Positions 16,191 to 26,300 of a DNA stretch of 33,451 nt are shown piece by piece. This DNA comes from Bacteroidota bacterium (GTDB lineage: Bacteria; Bacteroidota; Bacteroidia; Bacteroidales; B18-G4): contig JAHJRE010000165.1 of the NCBI GenBank assembly GCA_018831055.1, positions 1 through 33,451 on the forward strand, read 5' to 3'. Below the pieces are notes generated by a model. It saw only the letters and a list, made by a program, of their open reading frames with translations. It did no database searches and was not told where the DNA came from. Position numbers and translations under genes: made by a program. Position 1 is the first letter of the stretch. The number at the start of each line of letters is the position of its first letter.

Positions 16191-16742
16191 TTAGATAATT
16201 CCTTCATCAGAAAACGAGTAATATGATTCGTTTGATATAATCAAATGGTCAAGTAATTTGATATCCATCAAATCATCAGATTCTTTGATCTTGCGAGTCA
16301 GTACAAGATCGCTTTCAGAAGGTTTAAGGTTCCCAGAAGGGTGATTGTGAGCAGCAATGATCGATGTGGCATTAGCTTTAAGAGATGTCTGAAAGATAAC
16401 CCGGAGATCTGCCACACAACCGGAGATGCCGCCTGTAGAGATATGGCTCCATCCCAGAAGGCAGTTGGCACGATCCAAGAGCAGGATAACGAATTCCTCA
16501 ACATGATCAATACGGTCACTCCATAGTTTCCTGAGCACATCATAGGCATCCCCTGAGCTGGAGATGCCTATGCGCTTGTTGTGTTCGATGACCTGTTTAT
16601 AGTTCACCGTTACCTCCGTAAAATAGTTCTGCAAGTTATCACCTGTACGCAGAACATCCTGGAGGCTACACATCTGCATTGATGAATCTGCCATTTTCGA
16701 TAGAGATTCTGGGATGGCTTTCAAATTCATCTGCAACGGCAT
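16191..16742 (-). CDS. RadC-like JAB/MPN domain protein
   Basis: The 183-residue protein carries the JAB metalloprotease-like motif of the RadC family: AAHNHPSGNLKPSESD, with His132, His134 and Asp145 as the expected metal ligands, and Glu83 in HVEEFVILLLD upstream. ISTGGISG (101-108) is also typical. Chromosomal RadC is usually longer, with an N-terminal helix-hairpin-helix part that is missing here. This short form is common on plasmids, prophages and conjugative elements of Bacteroidota. The biochemical function of RadC remains unsettled. Met1 is the longest choice; a start at Met17 (MADSSMQM) is possible. A strong terminator follows. It lies 94 bp from the AbiE toxin gene, in the accessory segment. 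Confidence 0.85.
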   Translation of the reverse strand: MPLQMNLKAIPESLSKMADSSMQMCSLQDVLRTGDNLQNYFTEVTVNYKQVIEHNKRIGISSSGDAYDVLRKLWSDRIDHVEEFVILLLDRANCLLGWSHISTGGISGCVADLRVIFQTSLKANATSIIAAHNHPSGNLKPSESDLVLTRKIKESDDLMDIKLLDHLIISNESYYSFSDEGII

Positions 16743-16790
16743 TGTTCAAGGATGTCCCCATGCCTTCACCATGCAAGCGCTTGATATCAT

Positions 16791-16818
16791 CCTGAAACCT
16801 GCACCCTGCAACCTGGAT
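16791..16818. repeat. Heptamer tract of four degenerate units
   Basis: Four consecutive 7-mers, CCTGAAA, CCTGCAC, CCTGCAA and CCTGGAT, lie between the RadC-like gene and the AbiE toxin gene. They use the same CCTGCAA-type word as the tracts at 27502-27543 and 28210-28307. Confidence 0.65.
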
Positions 16819-16836
16819 TATTGGGTTGGTTAATGG

Positions 16837-17628
16837 TTAGATTTTGTCAATTAATTCTTGTTTTACCAATTCATAGGCCACATTCATATCAAACTTTACC
16901 TCTGGTCTTATTAAGGAAGTAATATCGCCCAGAAAAAGCTCATCCTTCATTTTTGCATCCATGTTTAATGTAAATTCTCTTGCAGTTGCAGGTCTTTCAT
17001 TCGTAAAAGTCATGTATTCCCGATAACATCTTATTATTTCTCCGGTATTCAGAGGTGAATTACTAAGAGCATAGAATAGATCAAATAGATCCCTTCCCTT
17101 TTTTCTTTGATATAATGCCCTCAGTTTTGTCCCTAAAAGTTCTTCGAGTTTATATGAAACTATTTCCGACTCACCTTGAAAGTATGAACTGTTCAGGCTA
17201 TGATTGATCGAGTACCAGCCTAATACATTTAAATGTTCCCTGCAATTTATCTCTAGTTTTAACCTGCTTTGAACGATCGGTTCTATTTGTGTCTGGAACC
17301 GATATATGACTGTCGTATTATTTGCATTTTGTTTCACTGTTCGTGTTTTACCAATAAAGGAAAGTCTTTCACGTATTCTATGTAAGACTGGCTTTATAGG
17401 TCCGGGTTTTATTTGAACTAGATCGATATCCTCAGAATATCTTACTTGAGGCTTGAAGAATATTTTGTGTAACGCTGTACCTCCACGAAAAGCAAGATTC
17501 TCTCGGATCATTTTATCTGAGAACATCTCAACAAGGGTCCTTTCTATTATAAGATCTTGCTCCACCTGAGCATTACTCCGCCATGGGGCATTTTTCTGCC
17601 ACTCGGTAATAAATGCCCTTGGAATCAT
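16837..17628 (-). CDS. abiEii: AbiEii-type nucleotidyltransferase toxin
   Basis: The 263-residue protein has the nucleotidyltransferase core of AbiEii/AbiGii toxins. FRGGTALHK lies at residues 47-55 and RYSEDIDL at 63-70, with the metal-binding acidic pair in the second. LEELLGTKLRALYQRKKGRD then DLFDLFYAL is the third conserved motif of the family. AbiEii is the toxin of the type IV toxin-antitoxin system that causes phage abortive infection; the related MenT toxins transfer nucleotides to tRNA ends. It overlaps abiEi by four bases (17625-17628), which indicates a coupled operon in the usual antitoxin-first order. It looks intact. Confidence 0.9.
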   Translation of the reverse strand: MIPRAFITEWQKNAPWRSNAQVEQDLIIERTLVEMFSDKMIRENLAFRGGTALHKIFFKPQVRYSEDIDLVQIKPGPIKPVLHRIRERLSFIGKTRTVKQNANNTTVIYRFQTQIEPIVQSRLKLEINCREHLNVLGWYSINHSLNSSYFQGESEIVSYKLEELLGTKLRALYQRKKGRDLFDLFYALSNSPLNTGEIIRCYREYMTFTNERPATAREFTLNMDAKMKDELFLGDITSLIRPEVKFDMNVAYELVKQELIDKI

Positions 17629-18428
17629 AAATCGCTCTCCAATTGAATATTAACCTGTACTTTCCACTTCTGGTCAACGGGTCCGTATTTCTTACCAATA
17701 GGATTCAATAAGACGTTCCGGAACTTCTTGTTGGTAAGATGTTCTTTTACAATTTCAGCAAATTCGTTTGCATAGATTGCATTCTCCAGAATATACCCTG
17801 CACGCTGGTAAACAGAGTTAGGGAATTTGTTTTTGATAGCCTTTCGGAATAACCCAACTTTCATTTCCTCGGATAACTCGATTAATATTGAGATGATCCT
17901 GTTCAAACCCCCTAATAATTTCTCATAGTAGATCAAGTCTAGAAATGTGAGCTCTTTCCCAGATACTTTGAGGAACCCTGTATCCGTCTTTTTATCCTCA
18001 ATACCGGACTCCGGGAAGTTTTTCTTTTCAGAAAAATTAATGATGAGGTTGTCTTTCTTAACATTTCTAATATTTGGGCTTTCATTTACAACATAGAACT
18101 CCTGAGGCTGCTGGTGTGCAGCACCATGGAGCATGGCTGCACTGTATAATCCCACATAGTATTTTTTACCAATAAACTTCATAAGATCATCGGCAAATAA
18201 CTCCACAGGAAGAAGGCCCATGTTCCTATACTGATCCGGTATGATTATATAAAACCCCCTTCTCACATTATAGATTTCACCTTTGTTTTTAAGTCTGTCC
18301 AAATCTTTTTTAATGTTCCTGGTACTCTTACTTAGAACATTACCTAAATCTTCACTTCTAAATGAATATTTTCCATTTGACTTAAGATCATCTATATAAT
18401 CTACTGTATGTCTATAAGAATTCTCCAT
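17625..18428 (-). CDS. abiEi: AbiEi-type antitoxin / autorepressor
   Basis: The 267-residue protein matches the layout of type IV antitoxins. An N-terminal winged-helix part (about 1-70: YSFRSEDLGNVLSKSTRNIK, then LKNKGEIYNVRRGFYIIIP) is followed by an AbiEi C-terminal domain with YYVGLYSAAMLHGAAHQQPQ, and FYVVNESPNIRNVKKDNL further on. AbiEi proteins neutralise the AbiEii toxin without needing a stable complex and repress their own operon by binding inverted repeats. A suitable inverted repeat lies 23-59 bp upstream of this start. The gene overlaps abiEii by ATGA. Confidence 0.88.
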   Translation of the reverse strand: MENSYRHTVDYIDDLKSNGKYSFRSEDLGNVLSKSTRNIKKDLDRLKNKGEIYNVRRGFYIIIPDQYRNMGLLPVELFADDLMKFIGKKYYVGLYSAAMLHGAAHQQPQEFYVVNESPNIRNVKKDNLIINFSEKKNFPESGIEDKKTDTGFLKVSGKELTFLDLIYYEKLLGGLNRIISILIELSEEMKVGLFRKAIKNKFPNSVYQRAGYILENAIYANEFAEIVKEHLTNKKFRNVLLNPIGKKYGPVDQKWKVQVNIQLESDL

Positions 18429-18450
18429 TTAATTACTACTTGTAAAATGA

Positions 18451-18487
18451 CTTGCAATATACCCTTTTTTTAGGGGTTTATTGCAAG
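18451..18487 (-). promoter_or_regulatory. Likely AbiEi operator (inverted repeat)
   Basis: CTTGCAATATACCC (18451-18464) and GGGTTTATTGCAAG (18474-18487) are inverted with one mismatch around a 9-base T-rich spacer. It lies upstream of the abiEi start at 18428. A further half-like ACTTGTAA just before it (about 18438-18445) repeats ACTTGCAA in direct orientation. Binding by the AbiEi winged helix is the expected use. Confidence 0.65.
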
Positions 18488-18814
18488 CTCGACTGCATAT
18501 TTTTTCATTAGTACCAAAATCACCTCAATTATCTAATAGATGTTCATGATAATCTCCATTTTAAGTACTCCCCATTTTTCAAACCAGGTCGCTGTTCCCT
18601 CCCGCATATCCATGGAAGATATTGTTAGCGAGTTTTGTAGTGATTGTTATTCTCATGGAGATGAGATTATGGCATCAATATACGAAATATTTGGACGTAA
18701 TGATCAGGAGTTATTTTTTGACATAAGTGCATGGCCTATTTAGTGCGTCCCGGCTGAAATGAATGACGACAAATCTGAAAAAATCCTTACTTTAGCCTCG
18801 CCAACTATCATGAG
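18488..18814. other. Intergenic region between abiEi and the AraC gene
   Basis: This divergent intergenic stretch should hold the promoter of the AraC-type gene. A TTACTTTAGCC box at about 18788-18798 resembles TAnnTTTG but is not convincing. A plus-strand open frame at 18540-18743 (67 codons, starts MFMIISILSTPHF) has no family likeness and I do not call it a gene. Confidence 0.4.
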
Positions 18815-20011
18815 ATGCTGCCTTTTCTATCTATATCAGGATTAATACTATCCACTATAATTCTGTATTTTAATGCCAGGAGATTTGCTTCTTCAGTTTA
18901 TCTTGCCGTTTTCTTCTTTCTTGTCAGTTTATACAGTTTTAACCAATATGTCATACTGTCCTCTCAATCGGTATTATTGGTTGCTATTTTTTTTATGAAT
19001 TTCACTTTTTTGTTTTACCTGACAGGTCCCATGCTATTTTTCTATATCAGGAGTTTGCTTACAGATAAAGCACGCTTAAAAAGGATTGATATTCTGCATT
19101 TCATCCCGGCCGGGATTTTCTTTATAAATACAATTCCCTTTTATCTCTCATCCTGGACCTATAAGGAACATATAGCTTCAAGTCTCATTGAGAATGTGAT
19201 CTTTTTGAAGTCTTTCAGCGTTTCTTTTTTATATGAAATAATTCCCGCACCGTTGATATACCTGAGCCGCCCTTTCCTTTTGCTTTTCTATTCTTTATGG
19301 TCCTTTGTAATCTTCATCCGCTATTTGAATAATAAAAAATATTCAATGGTGCTTTCCCATCAGCGCTATATGAACAGGTGGATATGGATTTTGCTTTCAG
19401 TGATCATTGTTTTGACCGTCAGCCATTTGATTCCAATGTTCCTGGCTTATATGAGAGAGGACCTGAGATTTTATAACAGTTTTACTTTGCTGCAAACCAT
19501 TTCCGGCATAACGCTCGCCGGTTTGCTTACTTTGCTTCTTTTTTTTCCGGGAATCCTCTATGGTATGCCAAGGATCCCGGATCCGGAAAATAGTTTTGAT
19601 GATAAGTCCGATGCTAAAGATGCCAATGTTATTAATGCAAGGAAGACTCCTCAATTTGAATCCGAATATCTTCTACTTATCAGGCGTTCGGTCGATAATT
19701 GTATGGAGGAGTTCAAGCCTTTTCTTCAGCCCGATTGCAATCTTGTCTATATTTCAGGCCTTGTAAGAATTCCCGCTCACCATCTTGCCTATTACTTCAG
19801 GGAAGAAAAAAAGCAATCTTTTAACAGTTTTCGTAATGAATACAGGGTGAAATATGCAAAGTCGCTGATAATAAATGGGAAAGCAAAAGAAATGACACTT
19901 GAGGCCATCGGTTTGCTTTCCGGTTTTAAAACCCGGAAGACATTTATTGACTCTTTTAAAAAAGTAGAAGGTATTAGTCCGGGTGCTTTCTTAAACAGAA
20001 CAGAGTGTTAA
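18815..20011 (+). CDS. Membrane-bound AraC-family transcription regulator
   Basis: The 398-residue protein has about seven hydrophobic segments in residues 1-250 (for example FLSISGLILSTIILYF, SVLLVAIFFMNFTFLFYL, WIWILLSVIIVLTVSHL and ISGITLAGLLTLLLFF). A C-terminal AraC-type double helix-turn-helix follows: about residues 320-398, AHHLAYYFREEKKQSFNSFR, then GFKTRKTFIDSFKKVEGISP. This 7TM plus HTH_18 layout is common in Bacteroidota and probably senses an envelope signal while controlling nearby or distant genes. It ends 14 bp from the stop of the convergent hybrid kinase gene. The ATG at 18815 has no obvious ribosome site, which is normal here. Confidence 0.88.
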   Translation: MLPFLSISGLILSTIILYFNARRFASSVYLAVFFFLVSLYSFNQYVILSSQSVLLVAIFFMNFTFLFYLTGPMLFFYIRSLLTDKARLKRIDILHFIPAGIFFINTIPFYLSSWTYKEHIASSLIENVIFLKSFSVSFLYEIIPAPLIYLSRPFLLLFYSLWSFVIFIRYLNNKKYSMVLSHQRYMNRWIWILLSVIIVLTVSHLIPMFLAYMREDLRFYNSFTLLQTISGITLAGLLTLLLFFPGILYGMPRIPDPENSFDDKSDAKDANVINARKTPQFESEYLLLIRRSVDNCMEEFKPFLQPDCNLVYISGLVRIPAHHLAYYFREEKKQSFNSFRNEYRVKYAKSLIINGKAKEMTLEAIGLLSGFKTRKTFIDSFKKVEGISPGAFLNRTEC

Positions 20012-20024
20012 CCGATTCAGTTAC

Positions 20025-23000
20025 TTACAGGTGCTTCGCGATGATCTCCAACAGATCCTCCTTCCTGATCGGCTTGGTGATGTAATCATCACATCCCGCT
20101 TCTATGGCTTTTTCCCTGTCGCCGTAAAGAGCATATGCTGTTTGTGCTATGATCACTATCCCGGGCCTGGTTTTGCGTATCTCCTCTGTCGCTTCGTATC
20201 CATTCAGGCCGGGCATCTTGATGTCCATTAATATCAGGTTAATTTCAGGATGCTCCCTGGCTATCTCAATTGCCTCCTGACCATTGGAGGCATGAAAAAT
20301 TGTACGGCAATGATTCTTGAGAATCTCTGTAAGTAGCGCATCTGAAGAGGGAATATCCTCTGCAATCAATGCGTTTACATCCTTACTGAATGGTTTGTTT
20401 TTATTCTTCTCCTTGTTTTCCATCGTTTCCGGATTTTGTGTTTCCATAGTTTGGTGGGGCAGGCTGAAGTAAAACTCTGATCCCCTGTTTTTTTGCGATT
20501 TTACCCATATCTGCCCCCCTAACATTTCAACATATGCCCTCGATATGGCAAGTCCTAAACCGGATCCTTCGTAAGAATGTACCAGGCCGTTTTCTTCCTG
20601 GACAAACCGGTTGAAAATGATCCCCTGCTTGTCCCTGGCTATCCCAATGCCCGTATCCTTAACAAAGAATTCCAGGAACTTGTTCTTTACTTCATATCCA
20701 AATGTAATATTGCCTTTATGGGTATATTTCATTGCATTTTTTAACAAATTGGAAAATACTGCATAAAATTTTGATTTGTCGGTCTGCAGGTTGGCATCCT
20801 GCCATGGAAGCGGGCAAAAACTCTCAATCTTCAGTCCCTTTTTCCCGGCCTCCGCCTCAAAAAATCTGTAAAGTGATCGTATTTCATCATTAATATTAAC
20901 CGGACTAATATATACTTCCATTTGGCCCGATTCAATTTTTGAAATATCAATAATATCGTTGATGGTATTCAGCATCCGTATGCCGCTCTCTTCAATAACC
21001 TGTATGTATTTTTTCAATTGCTCACGGGTTAATCCTGATTCCTTGAGAAGGGAGGCAAATCCCAGGATGCCGTTCATGGGTGTACGGATCTCATGACTCA
21101 TGTTGGCAAGAAAGGCGGTTTTTAACCTGTCACTTTCTTTGGCTTGATCACGCGCTTGAATCAATTCTTCCTCCGTTTTTTTCCGTTCGCTGATATCCCG
21201 CGCAACAGCCCATAAATACTGAATATTGCCGTTCTTGTCCGTTACCGGGTAGGCCTGCAGTTCAACCGGAAATATCCTGCCGTTTTTATGGATGTATTCT
21301 TTCTCGTATGTTCCTGAATATTGCTTTTTTATGAGTTTTTTATCCCATATTTCCCTTTTTTCCCATTCTCTCCAGGGTTCTGCGGTTATTTCATAAAAAT
21401 CTTCCAGCGATTTTAACTCTTCCAGGGTATATCCCAGCATCCGGGAATAGGCTGTGTTGCAATCAATAAACCGTCCTTCAGGATCTACCATCACAAATCC
21501 GTCACGGCTCCCGTGGTAAATCTCGGTGTATGCCGCCTGGCTCGCTTCAAGTTCTAGTGCAGTCTGTTGCCGTAATACCATTTCCCCGATCAGCTTTGCC
21601 GAAATCCCAAGTCTCTCTTTAGCCAGGTCGATAATGAATGCCGGTCGCGTTTCGTATTCGTGACTCAACCGCTCCAGTTCTGCAAGCGGAACATCATACC
21701 GTTCAGCTATTTCCTTTAGTTTTTCCTCATCCTTGGGAGGATCCCCATGCCCAAAGTTGATAGAACCAATGACTTTATCTCCAACTGTGATTGGAATTGC
21801 ATATATAAACAGACCTCCATTGCATTCCGTCTCAACGGGCTTCCCCGTTTGCATTGATTTTAAACTGGCATCTTTCCAGCATGATTCATGACAATGCCAT
21901 TTGCCCGATTGCAGGGCCTCCCGGTTATCGCAGTTTTTACAAAGATCCCTGGAGGCAACGTCTAAATATCTGCACCAATTACTTGAAAATAGTCCTAAAG
22001 CATAATCACCGTTCTTTTCATAGATCGCTGCCGAGGTTTCAAGGAGGGAGAGATAATCACTCGCTATATCCATCAATACTTCCTTGCCAACGTGATTCAA
22101 TATGAGACCGTTTTTATTGAGTTCGGTCAAATCACCATAAACAGGAGGGGCATATTGCTTCTTGCTTTTCCTGGATTGAAGAAGCCATTCTATTTTTTTG
22201 AGTTCCTTTTCTTTCTCCCTGATGGCAGTAACATCCTCCCCCGAACTTAATGTTCCGGCGATGTTTCCTTCCGGGTCACGGATGATGCTGTTTTTCCAGG
22301 AAATGATCCTCGTTTCCCCTTTTCTCGTGATGATATTGTTTTCAAGACTTTCTATCCAGCCGGTTTCTCCTGTTATTAGTGCATTGAATACTTTTTTTAT
22401 TTCAGCGATGTTGTCCTGCGGAAGGAAATGATCAAACCAGTCCTTGCCAAGGATTTCCTGTTCAGGGTAGCCCAATATCTCAGAAGCTTTTTTGTTGACC
22501 AGAATAACCTTACCATGATTATCTATGGCAATAAACATATTTCCCGCAATGTCAAGGTATTGCCTGGCTTTTTCTTTTTCAATATGAAGAGAGATATTGA
22601 GCCTGTTCAGCTCCTCATTGCTGCTTGACAGCTCCTCATTTTGTGCCTGCAATTCCTCGTTTAACGAAGCAACTTCCTCATTCAATGCAAGCAAATCTTC
22701 ATACTGCGAAGCCATTAACGCACTTTGCTTTGTCAGCTCTTCATTTTTCCGCCTGAGCATATCATTTTGACTGGCAATTTCTGCCCTGGTTTCATTAATT
22801 ATTCTTTCATGCTCAATTCTTTCCGTGATATCGCTGATAGCCAGCCGGGCATAAGAATGACCGTTTTCATTGGAAAAATAAACAGCATTAATACTGGTGT
22901 AAATATTTTGATCGTTCCCGGTTCGCAAAACCAGTTCACAATGAGAGATTTGTTTCTCCTCAAAAAGCCTCTTGCAGGCAAGATAAGCTTTATCCTGATC

Positions 23001-23351
23001 ATCAGGATGGATGAATTTGCTTAATTTCTTTTCCTTCAGAGCATTTCTTGGGTACTTCAGCATGTTGCTGAATGTCAGGTTACAATTGTGGATTATGAAG
23101 TCCTCGTCAATAATTATATAGCCAACCGGGGCGTTGTCGAATAATTCAATGTATTGCTTACGTGAGTTGTCCAATACTTCCTGACTGTGTTTGAGTTCTT
23201 CGTTTTGCAACTCAAGTTCTACCTGATATATGCTAAGTTCTTCCAGAAGCTTTTCAGTGGTCATTTTTCCCGGATCGGCTACTTTACCGATTCTCCTTTG
23301 CCGGAGTATTTCTTCCGCTCTCTTTCTTAAGTCATTACTGTTTTGGCTCAT
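20025..23351 (-). CDS. PAS/PocR hybrid sensor histidine kinase
   Basis: The protein has 1108 residues and no signal peptide or membrane helix, so it is cytoplasmic. Order: PAS (about 62-180); coiled coil rich in 'NEEL' (185-265); PAS (265-380); a PocR-like ligand domain (about 410-600) with a Cys cluster C460, C471, C474, C487, C491; PAS (605-725); HisKA with FLANMSHEIRTPMNG (His753); HATPase with NLLKNAMKYT, DTGIGI and GSGLGLAI; and a receiver (about 992-1108) with LMDIKMPG (Asp1043), AQTAYA and ITKPI. It therefore autophosphorylates and passes the phosphate to its own receiver. No output domain follows, so a separate phosphotransfer protein or regulator is needed. It lies 36 bp after the CheB-CheR gene, which suggests one operon and a joint signalling function. 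Confidence 0.93.
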   Translation of the reverse strand: MSQNSNDLRKRAEEILRQRRIGKVADPGKMTTEKLLEELSIYQVELELQNEELKHSQEVLDNSRKQYIELFDNAPVGYIIIDEDFIIHNCNLTFSNMLKYPRNALKEKKLSKFIHPDDQDKAYLACKRLFEEKQISHCELVLRTGNDQNIYTSINAVYFSNENGHSYARLAISDITERIEHERIINETRAEIASQNDMLRRKNEELTKQSALMASQYEDLLALNEEVASLNEELQAQNEELSSSNEELNRLNISLHIEKEKARQYLDIAGNMFIAIDNHGKVILVNKKASEILGYPEQEILGKDWFDHFLPQDNIAEIKKVFNALITGETGWIESLENNIITRKGETRIISWKNSIIRDPEGNIAGTLSSGEDVTAIREKEKELKKIEWLLQSRKSKKQYAPPVYGDLTELNKNGLILNHVGKEVLMDIASDYLSLLETSAAIYEKNGDYALGLFSSNWCRYLDVASRDLCKNCDNREALQSGKWHCHESCWKDASLKSMQTGKPVETECNGGLFIYAIPITVGDKVIGSINFGHGDPPKDEEKLKEIAERYDVPLAELERLSHEYETRPAFIIDLAKERLGISAKLIGEMVLRQQTALELEASQAAYTEIYHGSRDGFVMVDPEGRFIDCNTAYSRMLGYTLEELKSLEDFYEITAEPWREWEKREIWDKKLIKKQYSGTYEKEYIHKNGRIFPVELQAYPVTDKNGNIQYLWAVARDISERKKTEEELIQARDQAKESDRLKTAFLANMSHEIRTPMNGILGFASLLKESGLTREQLKKYIQVIEESGIRMLNTINDIIDISKIESGQMEVYISPVNINDEIRSLYRFFEAEAGKKGLKIESFCPLPWQDANLQTDKSKFYAVFSNLLKNAMKYTHKGNITFGYEVKNKFLEFFVKDTGIGIARDKQGIIFNRFVQEENGLVHSYEGSGLGLAISRAYVEMLGGQIWVKSQKNRGSEFYFSLPHQTMETQNPETMENKEKNKNKPFSKDVNALIAEDIPSSDALLTEILKNHCRTIFHASNGQEAIEIAREHPEINLILMDIKMPGLNGYEATEEIRKTRPGIVIIAQTAYALYGDREKAIEAGCDDYITKPIRKEDLLEIIAKHL

Positions 23352-23387
23352 ACATAAGTCGGTTAAAACGATGTAAAACTTATTGGA

Positions 23388-26300
23388 TTAATCGGTTGGT
23401 ACTTCCTGGATCGTGAAAATACCTCCATCAATTTCCCCTTTCTCATCGTACATAGGGGAACCGTTTACCAGTATTTTTTTTGCGTTTCCTCCTGAGTCCT
23501 CTGTCATCATGACGTAATTCCTGATCCTTTCAACTCCATGTAAAATCCGACTCACAGGTAATTCCTTTTCCGGGATCTTGCTGCCATCCATACTTCGTAT
23601 ACTCCATCGTATATCATTATATTTCCTGTTTACAATGTCTTTCTTCTTTACACCAAGGATTGTTTCTGCACTATTGTTCGCATATGTGATCCTGCCTTTC
23701 CTGTTGACAACAAGTTTTCCCATAGGACTGTTCTCAAAAATCCTGTAAAGCAGATCGTGATTCCTCTTGATCTCTTCTTCCTGCTTCTTTCTCACGGTAA
23801 TGTCTTCAAAAGTCGTGTATACTCTGAAAGGTTGTTTGCTTCCCGGTATAAATTCGGGTATGGCGTTGATGTTTATCCATTTGTGTTTTTTTTCTGCAGG
23901 ATGGTATACCCCCATTATTGAGTTTCTTATCTCCTTCCCGGTTTTCAGTGCCAGCATGGAAGGGTGCTGGTCACCCGGATAATCACTGCCGTCTTCCTTT
24001 AGTGCCTTCCATCCCGGATCGGCCGAGGTTCTACCGCACATCTGATCAAAACTCAACCCAAGTATATTCTCTGCTGCCTTGTTGGCCGACACAATCTTTC
24101 CTGCAGCATCCTGGTAAACAACCCCATGTACAAGCGAATCAAACAGGTTTTTATATTGATCCTGGCTTTCTCTGAGCCTTGAAACATCAATCAGGGTGAT
24201 GGTCACTCCTTCTATGGCATTTTCTTCCGTCCGGTATGGCATTATCCTTAAAAGGTTCCAATTCCCTTCCGGATCTTTTACCTCCTTTTCAATCACTTTA
24301 AGTGTGTCCATCACACTATTAATGTCTTGCAGGAATTCAGGATAATCTACCTTCAGGGAAATATGGTTGATTGGCCTTCCCAGGTCCATTTCCATAACAT
24401 TGATCACGCGAGTGACTAAATCAGTATATTTTCTTATCCTGAGCTTATTATCGAGATATAAGATTCCTATATTGGTATTATTCAGAAGGTTGTTCATGTC
24501 ATTGTTAAGCAGGATCAGCTCTTCAATTTTTTTCTGATATTCCGAATTTACTGTATAGAGTTCCTCATTCACCGATTGAAGTTCTTCATTGGTGCTCTGA
24601 AGCTCCTCGTTCGATGCGATCAGTTCTTCATTGGTGCTTTGGAGTTCCTCATTTGATGTCTCGAGCTCCTCTATGGTTGCCTGCAGGTTTTCCTTGGTGA
24701 ATTGTAATTCCTTTTCAAGTTCAATATAATGCTCACTTAATTGGTTTTTTAGGTCAATATTCAGGATATTATTGTTTTTAGACTGAATTTCAGGTGTCTG
24801 GGCATTTTCAAAAGATATAAGAATGAATTTCTTTTTGCTGATCTTATCCGATAAGGGTCTTGCCGTAATATGTATAGACTGTTTCTGGTCTTTGATCTGA
24901 ATGTCCCTGAAAAATAATACTTTATTATCGTTCATCGCTTTATGAAGCATACTGCTGAGAACTACAGATACTTCTTTGGGAACCATATCCAGGATATCGA
25001 AACGGGCTTTGCCTTGCGGTATCCTGATAAAATTATTCACATCCTTGAAAACATGAAGTACGGTGAATTCATGATTAACGATAACCGATGATGGCAGGAA
25101 AAAGTCTAAAATGTCGGTCAGGACATTGTCGGGAAGGAGTTTGTCGGGTTCAAAATATGGGTATGCTAATTCGTTTTTCCGGCTTTTCAGTGAGATTCTT
25201 GGGGAAAGAGGTTGCAGGTAATTGTTTGTGACGGGAGGTTTGAACCCGGGTTTGTGTAAATACAGTTTCCATTTGCTGCTATGGGTTTCAAATCCTGCCG
25301 ATAACTCTCCCAATGATTCGCTGCTACCCAGGAAGAGTGTTCCTCCCGGATTCAGCGAATAATAAAACATGGACAGTATTTTCTGCTGAACATCGGGATT
25401 CAGGTAGATCAACATATTCCTGCAACTGATCATGTCCATCCTCGAAAATGGAGGATCCTTGATCACGTTTTGCTGGGCAAAGATTACCATTCGCCTGAGA
25501 TCTTCTTTCACCCGGTACCCTTTGTTCTCATGAACAAAATATTTCTTTATGAACTCAGGTGTGATATCCGCTGCTATGCTCTCCGGGTAAAAGCCTGTTC
25601 CTGCCATCTCGACGTGTTCCCGATCAATATCCGTTGCGAAAATCTTTATTTCATTCTGATATCTGTGCTTTTCCTTGTACTCGGTAAACAATATAGCCAG
25701 GGAATATGCTTCTTCTCCGGTAGAACAACCCACACACCATATTCTGATCGGGTTGCTGTCTTTCCTGGAAGAAAAAAGAGAAGGCAGTACCTTGCTTTCT
25801 ATGAGTTGAAATGCTTCTCCATCCCTGAAAAATTGTGTTACACCGATAAGAAGGTCTTTGTATAAAATATTTACTTCATATTGTGATTGTTCCAGGAACT
25901 CAAGGTATTGGTTGAAGTTTTCAATCTGGTTGATGGCAAGCCTCTTTTCCAGTCTTCGCGTTATAGTCGTGGGTTTGTAAGAGGTGAAATCAATGCCGAC
26001 ACGTTCGTTTATGATTTTCAATATCCTAGCCATCAGACTATTATCAGAAATCTCCGGTTTTGATTGCTCGGGTTTTGCTATGTATGGATGTTGAATGTAA
26101 TGCATTAATGTGTCGGGCATCTCTTCCGGGGAAAGAATGAAATCGACCATTCCGGTTGCAATGGAACTTTTTGGCATACCATCGAACTTGGCTGTCTGGT
26201 TATCCTGGACCATCACGATGCCTCCGTGTTCTTTAATAGAACGAATACCTAAAGCCCCGTCACTTCCTGTTCCAGATAAAACAATGCCAATAGCATTCTT

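Noticed and set aside
18540-18743. Open frame of 67 codons before the AraC gene
   Set aside because: No motif, no clear start context; not supported as a gene.
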